A DNA stretch of 48,943 nucleotides from Ferrimonas marina (GTDB taxonomy: Bacteria > Pseudomonadota > Gammaproteobacteria > Enterobacterales > Shewanellaceae). The DNA lies in the NCBI RefSeq assembly GCF_900129905.1, contig NZ_FQXG01000015.1, forward strand, positions 1 to 48,943, read 5' to 3'. How positions within the stretch are numbered: position 1 is the stretch's first letter; the number at the start of each line of letters is the position of its first letter. The position numbers and the translations under genes are program-made. The notes under the pieces were generated by a model that saw nothing but the letters and a program-made list of their open reading frames with translations, ran no database searches and had not been told where the DNA came from. Positions 36,839 to 44,894 of the stretch are shown here, piece after piece.

Positions 36839-36862
36839 CCCTAGGTTAGTTGGAGAAGAAAC

Positions 36863-37483
36863 ATGGCAAGATATTTGGGTCCGAAGCTCAAACTGAGCCG
36901 TCGCGAAGGGACTGACCTGTTCCTGAAAAGCGGCGTTCGAGCGATCGATTCTAAATGTAAGATTGATACCGTACCTGGTCAGCACGGCGCCCGTCGCGCT
37001 CGTCTGTCCGACTACGGTGTTCAGCTGCGTGAAAAGCAGAAGGTTCGTCGTATCTACGGCGTACTGGAAAAGCAGTTCCGTAACTACTACAAAGACGCTG
37101 CTCGCATCAAAGGCAACACTGGTGAGAACCTGCTGCAGTTGCTGGAGAGCCGTCTGGACAACGTGGTTTACCGCATGGGCTTTGGTGCGACCCGCGCCGA
37201 AGCACGTCAGCTGGTGAGCCACAAGGCCATCAAGGTTAACGGTCGTGTTGTTAACATCCCGTCTTTCCGCGTAACTCCGGACGACGTTATCGCCGTTCGT
37301 GAGAAGTCTCAGAAGCAAGCCCGTATCAAGGGCGCGCTGGAAGTTGCTGAGCAGCGCGAGAAGCCGACTTGGATGGAAGTAGATGCTACTAAGATGGAAG
37401 GCACTTTCAAGCGCCTGCCTGAGCGTAGCGATCTGTCTGCTGACATCAACGAACAGCTGATCGTAGAGCTTTACTCCAAGTAA
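36863..37483 (+). CDS. rpsD: 30S ribosomal protein S4
   Basis: S4 (206 aa) nucleates 30S assembly, influences accuracy, and represses the alpha operon by binding its leader. [20 protein letters not shown] opens it, and the S4 RNA-binding domain [20 protein letters not shown] with [20 protein letters not shown] is clear. It has one cysteine in the N-terminal part, so it is the zinc-free form. Confidence 0.97.
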   Translation: MARYLGPKLKLSRREGTDLFLKSGVRAIDSKCKIDTVPGQHGARRARLSDYGVQLREKQKVRRIYGVLEKQFRNYYKDAARIKGNTGENLLQLLESRLDNVVYRMGFGATRAEARQLVSHKAIKVNGRVVNIPSFRVTPDDVIAVREKSQKQARIKGALEVAEQREKPTWMEVDATKMEGTFKRLPERSDLSADINEQLIVELYSK

Positions 37484-37508
37484 AGCTTAACCGTTAAGAG
37501 AGGACACA

Positions 37509-38501
37509 ATGCAGGGTTCTGTTACCGAATTTCTAAAGCCACGACTTGTTGATATTGATCAGATTAGCTCTAACCGAGCTAAGGTGACTCTTGAGCCTCT
37601 TGAGCGTGGTTTCGGCCACACTCTGGGTAACGCTCTTCGTCGCATCCTGCTCTCTTCCATGCCGGGTTGTGCTGTCACCGAAGTTGAAATCGACGGTGTA
37701 CTGCACGAGTACAGCAGCAAAGAAGGCGTTCAAGAGGACGTCCTCGAGATCTTGCTGAACCTCAAGGGTTTGGCGGTCAAGCTGGAAGGCAAAGATGAAG
37801 CGACTCTGACTCTAAGCAAGTCCGGTGCGGGCCCTGTCACTGCAGCAGACATCACCCATGATGGTGATGTGGAGATCGTTAACCCCGATCACCTGATCTG
37901 CACTCTGACCGGTGCCGACGCCGACATCAGCATGCGCATCAAGGTCGAGCTGGGCCGTGGTTACATCCCGGCATCTGCTCGCGCGCAAGTTGAAGATGAC
38001 GAGCGTCCTATCGGCCGCCTGCTGGTTGATGCGTCTTTCAGCCCGGTGGTTCGCATTGCTTACAATGTTGAAGCCGCCCGTGTTGAACAGCGTACCGACC
38101 TGGACAAGCTGATCATCGATATGCACACCGACGGCACTCTGGATCCTGAAGAAGCCATCCGTCGCTCCGCCACTATCCTGGCTGAGCAACTGGAAGCCTT
38201 CGTCGATCTGCGTGACGTTAGTGAGCCGGAAGAGAAAGAAGAGAAGCCGGAATTCGATCCGATTCTGCTGCGTCCTGTCGACGATCTGGAACTTACTGTT
38301 CGTTCGGCTAACTGTCTGAAAGCTGAAGCCATTCACTACATTGGTGACCTGGTTCAGCGTACCGAGGTGGAGCTGTTGAAGACTCCGAACCTGGGTAAGA
38401 AATCTCTGACTGAGATTAAAGACGTTCTGGCCTCCCGTGGTCTGTCTCTGGGCATGCGCCTTGAGAACTGGCCGCCGGCCTCCCTAGTCGACAACATGTA
38501 A
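37509..38501 (+). CDS. rpoA: RNA polymerase alpha subunit
   Basis: Alpha (330 aa) dimerises to start RNA polymerase assembly and contacts promoters and activators. The N-terminal domain (about 1-235) has [20 protein letters not shown] and the acidic [13 protein letters not shown] linker follows. The C-terminal domain (about 250-330) holds [20 protein letters not shown], including the arginine, asparagine and cysteine row that reads UP elements, and [20 protein letters not shown]. Alpha operon. Confidence 0.98.
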   Translation: MQGSVTEFLKPRLVDIDQISSNRAKVTLEPLERGFGHTLGNALRRILLSSMPGCAVTEVEIDGVLHEYSSKEGVQEDVLEILLNLKGLAVKLEGKDEATLTLSKSGAGPVTAADITHDGDVEIVNPDHLICTLTGADADISMRIKVELGRGYIPASARAQVEDDERPIGRLLVDASFSPVVRIAYNVEAARVEQRTDLDKLIIDMHTDGTLDPEEAIRRSATILAEQLEAFVDLRDVSEPEEKEEKPEFDPILLRPVDDLELTVRSANCLKAEAIHYIGDLVQRTEVELLKTPNLGKKSLTEIKDVLASRGLSLGMRLENWPPASLVDNM

Positions 38502-38539
38502 CCAGATCTGTTTGAGATTTAGGTTAGAAGGATAAGGTC

Positions 38540-38932
38540 ATGCGCCATCGTAAGAGTGGTCGTCAACTTAACCGTAACAGCAGCCACCGTCAGGCCATGT
38601 TCCGTAACATGGCTGGCTCCCTGGTTCGCCACGAAGTTATCAAGACGACCCTGCCTAAGGCCAAAGAACTGCGCCGTGTAGTAGAGCCGCTGATCACGCT
38701 GGCTAAAACTGACAGCGTAGCGAACCGCCGTCTGGCATTCGCCCGTACTCGCGACCAAGAGGTTGTGGGCAAACTGTTTAATGAACTGGGTCCGCGTTAC
38801 CAGGAGCGCCCGGGTGGTTACACCCGCATCCTGAAATGTGGTTTCCGTGCTGGTGACAACGCGCCGATGGCTTTCATCGAGCTGGTTGGTCGTCCGGCCG
38901 GCGAAGAAGTTGCTGAAGCTGCTGCTGAGTAA
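38540..38932 (+). CDS. rplQ: 50S ribosomal protein L17
   Basis: L17 (130 aa) is near the exit tunnel rim. [20 protein letters not shown] and RVLKCGFR-like [20 protein letters not shown] are conserved. Last gene of the alpha operon; a strong terminator follows 15 nt later. Confidence 0.97.
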   Translation: MRHRKSGRQLNRNSSHRQAMFRNMAGSLVRHEVIKTTLPKAKELRRVVEPLITLAKTDSVANRRLAFARTRDQEVVGKLFNELGPRYQERPGGYTRILKCGFRAGDNAPMAFIELVGRPAGEEVAEAAAE

Positions 38933-38946
38933 TTGATTCGTCATTG

Positions 38947-38975
38947 AAAAAGGCTCCCTTCGGGGGGCCTTTTTT
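38947..38975 (+). terminator. terminator of the alpha operon
   Basis: AAAAAGGCTCCC (38947-38958) pairs, with one T-G wobble, with GGGGGGCCTTTTT around a C(TTCG)G loop, followed by T6. This ends the ribosomal transcripts. Confidence 0.95.
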
Positions 38976-39691
38976 GTACCTGTTGTACCCCTTTCTTAAG
39001 CCTTGCAATGCCAAGCCCCTAGCGCTCGAGGTTGCTGCTGGCTTCTCCTCATCGTCAGCCTATGCCCTGAGGCTTTCTTAAACGCCTCATATGCTTTTTC
39101 GGGCTCTCTACCGCCCTCCCATTGCAAAACCTGCCTCGCACGGTCAGGAGCCCCTCTGCTTTCGCTTTGCGCTACTCGCTAACCAGGTACAGCTCGTAAG
39201 CGAACATAAAAAGCCTTGGGTAAATAGCCCCCTTCGGCATGGGAACGTTCCGAGCTTTGGCAGCACCCGAGGGCCATGGGTTCGTTAGTACGAAGGGTCA
39301 GCTCGTTTGTCTGGCGCTCTTTGTTGTGTTCCTTGTGGCGCTTCGTGGTGACTGGGTGCGAGCTCGATCAGCCCCTTAGAGGTACTGATGGGCGAAGCCA
39401 CTGTTCTGGCCCAAGGGAGAGTGTATCGCTGACCTCCACGTCGTGAGGTTTGCCTTGTTGCCTCAATAGCAGCAGAGGAGGGGCATGGGTCTGTGTATAG
39501 GGTTTGAGTGTAGAGATTGAGTAGAGGGGCTGAGTACAGGGACCGAGCACAGAAACGTAGTGGCGTTGTCTTTGCCATGGCTGACAGCTCTCTAGTCTGT
39601 GCCATGGGCCTGACTGGCCACAACAGAGAAGTCCACGCAATATAGCCACCGAGAGTTGGTGGTGGGAGGTAGAATGCACTGGCGTGCAGGC
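38976..39691. other. gene-free stretch between rplQ and ccmE
   Basis: I find no gene in these roughly 715 bases between two terminators. Open frames on either strand are short, proline- and serine-rich, and start without ribosome binding sites. Visible elements are a small hairpin (TGAGGC 39068-39073 with GCCTCA 39084-39089), a 10-bp palindrome GGAACGTTCC (39242-39251) and a degenerate 13-14-bp tandem repeat at 39491-39557. It could hold an unannotated RNA, but no promoter convinces me. Confidence 0.7.
39491..39557 (+). repeat. degenerate 13-14-bp tandem repeat, about five units
   Basis: Units read CTGTGTATAGGGTT, TGAGTGTAGAGAT, TGAGTAGAGGGGC, TGAGTACAGGGACC, GAGCACAGAAACG. The shared core is GAGTA-AG. 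The period varies by one base, so it is an old, drifting repeat rather than a recent slippage array. Confidence 0.65.
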
Positions 39692-39693
39692 AC

Positions 39694-39720
39694 AAAAAAG
39701 CCCCCTGTCGGGGGCTTTTT
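39694..39720. terminator. bidirectional terminator downstream of ccmE
   Basis: AAAAAGCCCCC (39695-39705) pairs with GGGGGCTTTTT (39710-39720) around TGTC. Read on the minus strand it ends the ccmABCDE operon 15 nt after the ccmE stop; on the plus strand it would stop any transcript from the gene-free region. Confidence 0.93.
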
Positions 39721-39734
39721 CTAAACCGGCTGGC

Positions 39735-40214
39735 TTAGTAGCCAGATTGGGTTTCGCTGTACTCCAGGGCGGAGTGAGACTGACCCATGGCTTCCGCCAC
39801 TTCCGGCGGCATGTAGTTTTCATCGTGCTTGGCCAGAACCTCGGAGGCTTCCAGAACGGTTGGCTCAACCAGGGTACCCTGGGCAACGATGCCTTGGCCT
39901 TCACGGAACAGGTCCGGCAGCATGCCGTCGTACAGTACGGTGATGGCCGGGCCGTTATCGGCGATGTCGAAGGCGATCTTCAGGCTGTTGGAATCACGTT
40001 CTACGGTGCCTTCCACGACCATGCCGCCAACACGGATACGCTGGCCAACTTCCGGCATCAGGCCGGTGTCATCACGGCCGTGCACCACCTCGGTGGGGGT
40101 GAAGAACAGGTCCAGGTTCGAGTTCAGGGCATACAGCAACAGCGAGGCAATCGCGGCGACACCACCGATCAAGACGGATGCAAAAAGCAGGCGTTTTTTA
40201 CGACGAGGGTTCAT
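39735..40214 (-). CDS. ccmE: cytochrome c maturation haem chaperone CcmE
   Basis: CcmE (159 aa) receives haem from CcmC and passes it to CcmF, holding it by a covalent histidine bond on the periplasmic side. It has an N-terminal anchor ([24 protein letters not shown], in part), the OB-fold region [19 protein letters not shown], and the haem-binding histidine and tyrosine in [16 protein letters not shown] overlaps the ccmD stop by 4 bp (ATGA). Last gene of the minus-strand operon ccmABCDE. Confidence 0.97.
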   Translation of the reverse strand: MNPRRKKRLLFASVLIGGVAAIASLLLYALNSNLDLFFTPTEVVHGRDDTGLMPEVGQRIRVGGMVVEGTVERDSNSLKIAFDIADNGPAITVLYDGMLPDLFREGQGIVAQGTLVEPTVLEASEVLAKHDENYMPPEVAEAMGQSHSALEYSETQSGY

Positions 40215-40423
40215 TGCGTTTGACTCCTATGTTGACGCAGGCGCGTTTCACGCGCTTGTTTCTTGGCGATCTCGGCCAGAACGGATTTACGCTTACAAGC
40301 GGAATTGTATATCAAAAGTCCCAGTGCGACAGCAGCACTGCCGTAAGAAAGCCAGACGTAGAAGGCGTAACCGCCCATGTCCAGGAACTCAGCTAGGGAC
40401 GCAAATTGGAAACTCAGGTTCAT
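40211..40423 (-). CDS. ccmD: haem exporter protein CcmD
   Basis: CcmD (70 aa) is a one-helix membrane protein that helps release holo-CcmE from the CcmABC complex. The sequence [20 protein letters not shown] is the family signature, followed by the membrane segment and a charged cytoplasmic tail ([20 protein letters not shown]). It overlaps ccmC and ccmE by 4 bp each, which implies tight translational coupling. Confidence 0.95.
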   Translation of the reverse strand: MNLSFQFASLAEFLDMGGYAFYVWLSYGSAAVALGLLIYNSACKRKSVLAEIAKKQARETRLRQHRSQTQ

Positions 40424-41169
40424 GCTTTGGACTCCTGTGCATTAACCATGGCACGAACCCAGGGGCGCATGCTGTTGCGGGCCAGAACCTCAGCGCGGAA
40501 GCGCAGGATGCTCAGTGCGGCAATCATCATGGCAAAGCCGAAGATGTTACACAGCAGCGGGATCAGCATCTCCGGTGGCATGTTGTTGCTCTTGCCCACG
40601 GTAATGGCGTTGGGCTGGTGCAGGGTGTTCCACCAGTCAACGGAATACTTGATGATCGGCAGGTTGATAACGCCAACGATGGCCAGGATCCCGGCAGCCT
40701 TGGCCGCCATCACCTTGTCTTCGAACGAGGCGTACAGGGCAATCACACCCAGGTAGAGGAACAGCAGCACCAGCTCGGAGGTCAGGCGCGCATCCCAAAC
40801 CCACCAGGTGCCCCACATAGGCTTACCCCAGGCAGCGCCGGTGATCAGCGCGATGGCGGTCAGCACCGCACCGATGGGAGCGATGGCGGCAGCAGCCATG
40901 TCGGCCAGCTTAATCTGCCATACCAGGCCGATGAAGGCACAGATGGCCATCGCCATGTAGGCGGACATGGACATGGAGGCAGCCGGTACGTGCAGGAAGA
41001 TGATCCGGTAGGAATGGCCCTGCTGGTAGTCGACCGGGGCAAAGCCCAGGCCCCACACGGTGCCGACAGTGATCAGGACGGTGGCCAGCACGGCAAACCA
41101 TGGGAACAGGCTGCCGGCCAGATTGTATGCCCGCTCAGGCTGAGCGTAAGGGTGTAACCACTTCCACAT
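40420..41169 (-). CDS. ccmC: haem exporter/haem handling protein CcmC
   Basis: CcmC (249 aa) presents haem to CcmE in the periplasm. It has six membrane helices and the tryptophan-rich WWD motif WGTWWVWDARLTSELVLLFL, flanked by the conserved haem-ligating histidines in IIFLHVPAASM and in the loop KYSVDWWNTLHQPNAI. It follows ccmB after one base and overlaps ccmD by 4 bp. Confidence 0.97.
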   Translation of the reverse strand: MWKWLHPYAQPERAYNLAGSLFPWFAVLATVLITVGTVWGLGFAPVDYQQGHSYRIIFLHVPAASMSMSAYMAMAICAFIGLVWQIKLADMAAAAIAPIGAVLTAIALITGAAWGKPMWGTWWVWDARLTSELVLLFLYLGVIALYASFEDKVMAAKAAGILAIVGVINLPIIKYSVDWWNTLHQPNAITVGKSNNMPPEMLIPLLCNIFGFAMMIAALSILRFRAEVLARNSMRPWVRAMVNAQESKA

Positions 41170-41170
41170 T

Positions 41171-41860
41171 TTAGTTAGTACTCACTCGTAAGGATGCGCT
41201 GATGGCGACCGGGGCAACGACCAGGGCGCCGATTAAGATTGCGGCCAGAATAGCCATCTGACCCCCATATTCCAGTCCCATTGAAGCAGCGTCAATGGCT
41301 CCGGTGGCAAAGATCAGTACCGGGATGTAGAGCGGCAGGATCAGCAAGCTGAGCAGAACGCCGCCCTTGGGCAGCCCCACGGTCAGTGCCACACCGATGG
41401 CGCCGATCAGCGACAGGGTCGGGGTGCCAACCACCAGGGTCGCCATTAGCGCACCGTAGGCACTTTCGTCCAGGTGCAGCATGACGGCCAGTAGAGGGGC
41501 GATCAGGATCAGGGGTACGCCGGTCACCAGCCAGTGGGCCAGCACCTTGGCCAACGCCATCAGCGCCAGCGGCTGCGGGCTCAGCATCATCTGCTCCAGG
41601 GTGCCGTCCGCGTAGTCAGACTTGAACAGTCGCTCTAGTGACAGCATGGCAGAGAGCAGGGCGGCCACCCAGATGATGCCAGGGGCGATGCGAGTCAGGG
41701 TGTTTGGCTCGGGGCCGATACCCAGAGGGAACAGGGTCACCACCATGACGAAGAACATTAGCGGGTTAAAGATGTCCCCGCGGTGGCGAAACGCGATCTG
41801 CAGGTCCCGGCGCAGAACGGTTTTAAAGGCTTGAGAGTAGCTGACTTCCCGCACGTTCAA
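41171..41860 (-). CDS. ccmB: haem exporter permease CcmB
   Basis: CcmB (229 aa) is the membrane subunit working with the ATPase CcmA; the pair frees holo-CcmE from CcmC. Six hydrophobic helices are visible, with [20 protein letters not shown] and [20 protein letters not shown] as family blocks. It is a little longer than the 220-aa E. coli protein. The start overlaps the ccmA stop by 4 bp. Confidence 0.96.
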   Translation of the reverse strand: MNVREVSYSQAFKTVLRRDLQIAFRHRGDIFNPLMFFVMVVTLFPLGIGPEPNTLTRIAPGIIWVAALLSAMLSLERLFKSDYADGTLEQMMLSPQPLALMALAKVLAHWLVTGVPLILIAPLLAVMLHLDESAYGALMATLVVGTPTLSLIGAIGVALTVGLPKGGVLLSLLILPLYIPVLIFATGAIDAASMGLEYGGQMAILAAILIGALVVAPVAISASLRVSTN

Positions 41861-42510
41861 AGCTCCTCGTGGAAATGGTATTGCAGCTTCAGCTTTTGCA
41901 GGCGATCGCCCACCAGCTGGAGGTCTTGGTGGGTGGTCAGGATCACGCAGCCACCGCGATCGGCATGGTCAAGGAACAGTTGTTCCAGCTCGGCCACACC
42001 GCGCTTATCGATGGCGGTCAGCGGCTCGTCCACGATCCAGATCTTGGCGTCGGTGTGCCACAGGCGGGCCAGGGCGATACGACGATGCTGTCCGGCGGAC
42101 AGGTGGCCAGCCGGGTGGTCTTCAAAACCGGCCAGGTTGACCTTCTTGAGGATGTCGTGGATCGGTGCGTCGTTAAAGCCGGTTACCCGCATGCTGAAGT
42201 TAAGATTCTCTTCGGCGGTCAGTTCGGACTTCACCCCAGGCAGGTGGCCCATATAGAGCAGGGCCTGGTGAAACTCATCGCGCACCGCTTCGATCGGCTT
42301 ACCGGCGAAGCAGACGCGACCGCTGTAGGGACGTGACAGACCCGCCAGGATCCGCAACAGGCTGGTCTTACCCGCACCGTTGGGGCCTTCGATCTGCAAA
42401 ATGTCGCCGGGGCGCACCTCAAAGCTCAATTCATCAAACAGGATCCGCTCTTCGCGGATGCAAGTCAGTGCTTCGGCGGCCAGCAATGGCTGGGGGCGTT
42501 GTTCAGTCAC
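41857..42510 (-). CDS. ccmA: haem exporter ATP-binding subunit CcmA
   Basis: CcmA is the ABC ATPase of the CcmABCD complex. The protein has Walker [15 protein letters not shown], the signature [14 protein letters not shown] and Walker [13 protein letters not shown], then the H-loop ILTTHQ. I start at GTG 42510 (217 aa), which has AGAGG 5 nt upstream; an in-frame GTG at 42528 adds six residues and has a poorer site. First gene of ccmABCDE, with about 330 bp of divergent intergenic sequence upstream. Confidence 0.95.
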   Translation of the reverse strand: MTEQRPQPLLAAEALTCIREERILFDELSFEVRPGDILQIEGPNGAGKTSLLRILAGLSRPYSGRVCFAGKPIEAVRDEFHQALLYMGHLPGVKSELTAEENLNFSMRVTGFNDAPIHDILKKVNLAGFEDHPAGHLSAGQHRRIALARLWHTDAKIWIVDEPLTAIDKRGVAELEQLFLDHADRGGCVILTTHQDLQLVGDRLQKLKLQYHFHEEL

Positions 42511-42528
42511 CAAGTCCTCTTGACGCAC

Positions 42529-42844
42529 ATCTTCGTTCTGGATAGGGCGGATATTAACACAGCGATGTAACGGGTCATCGCAGTACCTCCCATTTCCACC
42601 CTTTGGTAATGGGGCAGGAAAGAAAAGTTCTCAGTATGTGAGCAATGTAACAATGGTGCACGTATGCTCTCATGACACCGAATCTGACCACCGTGGTGCC
42701 GATAGGTTTGGCGGAATCGCGAAAAATGTGATGCGAGGCCTTAAAGGTGTAAAATTGTGATGCGTGTGGTAGAGTTCACGGGCTGCTGGCGTAGCGATAT
42801 ATTCCGTTCCCAGCGTATGTATCTCTATGGATTGGAATGAGAAA
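42529..42844. promoter_or_regulatory. divergent promoter region, ccmA and c5 cytochrome
   Basis: This 316-bp stretch must drive ccmABCDE leftward and the cytochrome gene rightward. Visible elements are a hairpin CCCATT/AATGGG (42589-42613) and two copies of TGTGATGCG (42727-42735 and 42756-42764), 29 bp apart. TGTGA is one half of a CRP or FNR-type site, but no matching second half is at the right distance. I cannot place a complete -35/-10 pair with confidence. Confidence 0.5.
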
Positions 42845-43141
42845 ATGAAAAAATTTGTAACTTTGGCTGCGGTAGCCAGCCTGACCCTGGCTTCAAACGT
42901 TATGGCGCAAGATGGTGAAGCGGTTTACCAGAAGGCGTGCAAGACCTGTCACGAGATGGGCATCGCCGGTGCACCCAAGCATCTGGATGCCGCGGCATGG
43001 GAACCGCGCCTGGGTAAAGGCCTGGACGCCCTGGTTGCCAGCGTGAAGAACGGCATGAACGCCATGCCCCCGGGTGGCATGTGCATGGATTGCACCGATG
43101 AAGACCTGAAGGCCGCCATCGAGTTCATGGCTGGCAAGTAA
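42845..43141 (+). CDS. scyA: c5-type monohaem cytochrome
   Basis: Small periplasmic electron carrier, 98 aa as a precursor. MKKFVTLAAVASLTLASNVMA is a signal peptide cut before QDGE. One haem site, CKTCHEMG, follows, and AMPPGGMCMDC holds the axial methionine and a cysteine pair (with the CxxC near the end) as in c5 cytochromes. I use ATG 42845, because an upstream in-frame ATG at 42827 would spoil the signal peptide start. Shewanella encodes ScyA in the same place between ccmA and ccmI; I name it from that context. Probably it donates electrons to peroxidases or oxidases. Confidence 0.9.
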   Translation: MKKFVTLAAVASLTLASNVMAQDGEAVYQKACKTCHEMGIAGAPKHLDAAAWEPRLGKGLDALVASVKNGMNAMPPGGMCMDCTDEDLKAAIEFMAGK

Positions 43142-43161
43142 GCCCGCTGACAAGTGAGCAT

Positions 43162-43193
43162 AAAAAAAGCCTGGCATCTGCCAGGCTTTTTTT
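43162..43193. terminator. bidirectional terminator, cytochrome and ccmI
   Basis: AAAAAAAGCCTGGC (43162-43175) pairs with GCCAGGCTTTTTTT (43180-43193) around ATCT. It serves both the cytochrome gene and convergent ccmI. Confidence 0.96.
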
Positions 43194-43208
43194 GTGTCGC
43201 ATCCCGGC

Positions 43209-44468
43209 TTACTTCACCAAGGTGTCGATCTCCAGGGTCACGTTGCTGCCCAGGTTAACGCTGTCGATCTGGCCAACCAGGTCGCCAGCGGTGGGGGCCG
43301 GGCTGTTGTCCTGGTTAACGGTGGCAATCAGCATCACCTGTTGCTGGGAGCTGATCACCATCTCAGGTGACATCGCCTTGCTGTCATCCAGCACGATGGT
43401 GGCCGGCAAGTCACCAACCTGAACGCGGGCAACAGCCAGCGGCATGGACGGGCCAGCCACCGGGCGGGCGTAGATGAACACGGTGTCATTGGGCTGAGCG
43501 TGCTGGGCCAGTTGACCGGCCAGCTCGACGCGTACCACGACACCGGCATCGCTGCTTGGGCCCGGCTGAACCTGCTGATGCACAGAGTCTTGCGGCATGG
43601 CGCTGCCGCTCTCCAGCATACCGCGAGCCTGGGAGATGGCGTTCTGGATAGCCTGACGGTCAACGTCGGTACGCGGGCTGGTCAGGATCATCTCCCAGTG
43701 ACCAATGGCGTCTTCGAAGTTGGCGTTAAAGAAAGCGTCCATACCCAGCAGCAGGCGAGTGGAAGGATCCTTTTCGTCGTCGGCCAGGGCTTTATCTACG
43801 ATGGCCTGGATCTGCGGGGTGATGTTCTGGTCTGCCAGGTAGTACATGGCAGTGGCTTTCGGACCCAGCAGCTCGGCGTGCTCGCCCACCAGCGCCATCA
43901 CCTGATCAAAGGCGGTGACCGCTTTTTGGTACTCGCTGGCAGAGATGTAGGCGTGACCCAGAGAGAACCAGGCCTGGCTGTCGGTGGGGTTGGCCTCAAC
44001 ATGCTGTTCCATCTGCATCAGACGCATGCGCTGCAGCTGCTCCGGGTTCATGCCGGAGTGGGGATCCGCCTGCTGAGCCGCGGCGTGCGGGGCGTTCCAG
44101 TCAGCGTGACGACCCAGGTCCCAGTAGGTGTAGCCAGAGACCACCACCAGGATGGCACTCATTACCACCGGCCACGCCAGGCTCGGGGTGCGGGCGGCCA
44201 GTACGTCCTCTTCCTGCTCAACGTTCTGCAGCAGGTTGACCTGCAGCTCCTGCTTGAGTGCCTCGTACTCTTCCTCGTTGATCCGTTGCTCGGCCAGTTC
44301 GGTATCCAGTTCCTGAATACGTTCGTTGAACAGGTTGAGGTTAGTTTCCTTACGCAGTTGAGCGTCACTGGCGGCACGGGCAACGCGGTTGCGGCGCCAA
44401 AAGGGCAACCAAATCATCGCCAGTGCAAGCGCAGTCAATAGGGCGATACCGATCCAGAAAATTGTCAT
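43209..44468 (-). CDS. ccmI: cytochrome c maturation protein CcmI
   Basis: CcmI (419 aa) binds the C-terminal helix of apocytochromes c and delivers them to CcmF-CcmH. It has two N-terminal membrane helices (about 1-24 and 98-117) with a basic, leucine-rich coiled-coil between them (RIQELDTELAEQRINEEEY), then TPR repeats (SQAWFSLGHAYISASEYQKA, about 165-280) and a periplasmic C-terminal beta domain (VVVRVELAGQLAQHA, VTLEIDTLVK end). In E. coli this part is fused to CcmH; here the two are separate and divergently transcribed. Confidence 0.95.
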   Translation of the reverse strand: MTIFWIGIALLTALALAMIWLPFWRRNRVARAASDAQLRKETNLNLFNERIQELDTELAEQRINEEEYEALKQELQVNLLQNVEQEEDVLAARTPSLAWPVVMSAILVVVSGYTYWDLGRHADWNAPHAAAQQADPHSGMNPEQLQRMRLMQMEQHVEANPTDSQAWFSLGHAYISASEYQKAVTAFDQVMALVGEHAELLGPKATAMYYLADQNITPQIQAIVDKALADDEKDPSTRLLLGMDAFFNANFEDAIGHWEMILTSPRTDVDRQAIQNAISQARGMLESGSAMPQDSVHQQVQPGPSSDAGVVVRVELAGQLAQHAQPNDTVFIYARPVAGPSMPLAVARVQVGDLPATIVLDDSKAMSPEMVISSQQQVMLIATVNQDNSPAPTAGDLVGQIDSVNLGSNVTLEIDTLVK

Positions 44469-44894
44469 AGCAGTCTCGTGATGGTGGGTCGCGGTGCGAC
44501 ACTTACTGACCTTTTACGCCAGCTTGTGCAACGCGGATTGTTCCAGTTGGAGAAGGATTATACGGCAAGCGCAAGGCATGAACAGTGTTAACAAACCGGT
44601 TCATGCCGGCTAAGGGGAGGTTTGCGGGAAAAGTCACAGTTCGCTGTTTCTTGCCACTTTCTATGGAAACTTTTGCGGCAAGCTGTAATCCAACCGGCGA
44701 GGTACGTCCCAGCCCTGGCGTGGGACGTCGCTTTTGTGACCGCTGACCCGATGCTGAGATCTGTATTGGAAAAACGCTCACAAGACGGCAGACAATAGCC
44801 GCAGCAAAGCCTAAAATGGCGGCAATGACACCCGTTCACACCGCGGCAACATATGATATGGAGTCGGTGAACATCAATTCCTTCGAGGTAAGCA
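44469..44894. promoter_or_regulatory. divergent intergenic region, ccmI and ccmF
   Basis: No gene is seen in these 426 bases. They hold a 9-bp inverted repeat GGCATGAAC/GTTCATGCC (44575-44583 and 44599-44607, 15-bp spacer), a possible operator or RNA hairpin, and an 8-bp one, ACGTCCCA/TGGGACGT (44704-44711 and 44721-44728), followed by CGCTTTTG, which resembles a weak terminator. Promoters for ccmI (leftward) and ccmFGH (rightward) should lie here, but no clear consensus pair stands out. Confidence 0.55.

Noticed and set aside
39285..39904. Minus-strand open frames of 136 and 178 codons between rplQ and ccmE
   Set aside because: They cross a tandem repeat and the ccmE terminator, or run into ccmE in another frame, and lack ribosome binding sites.
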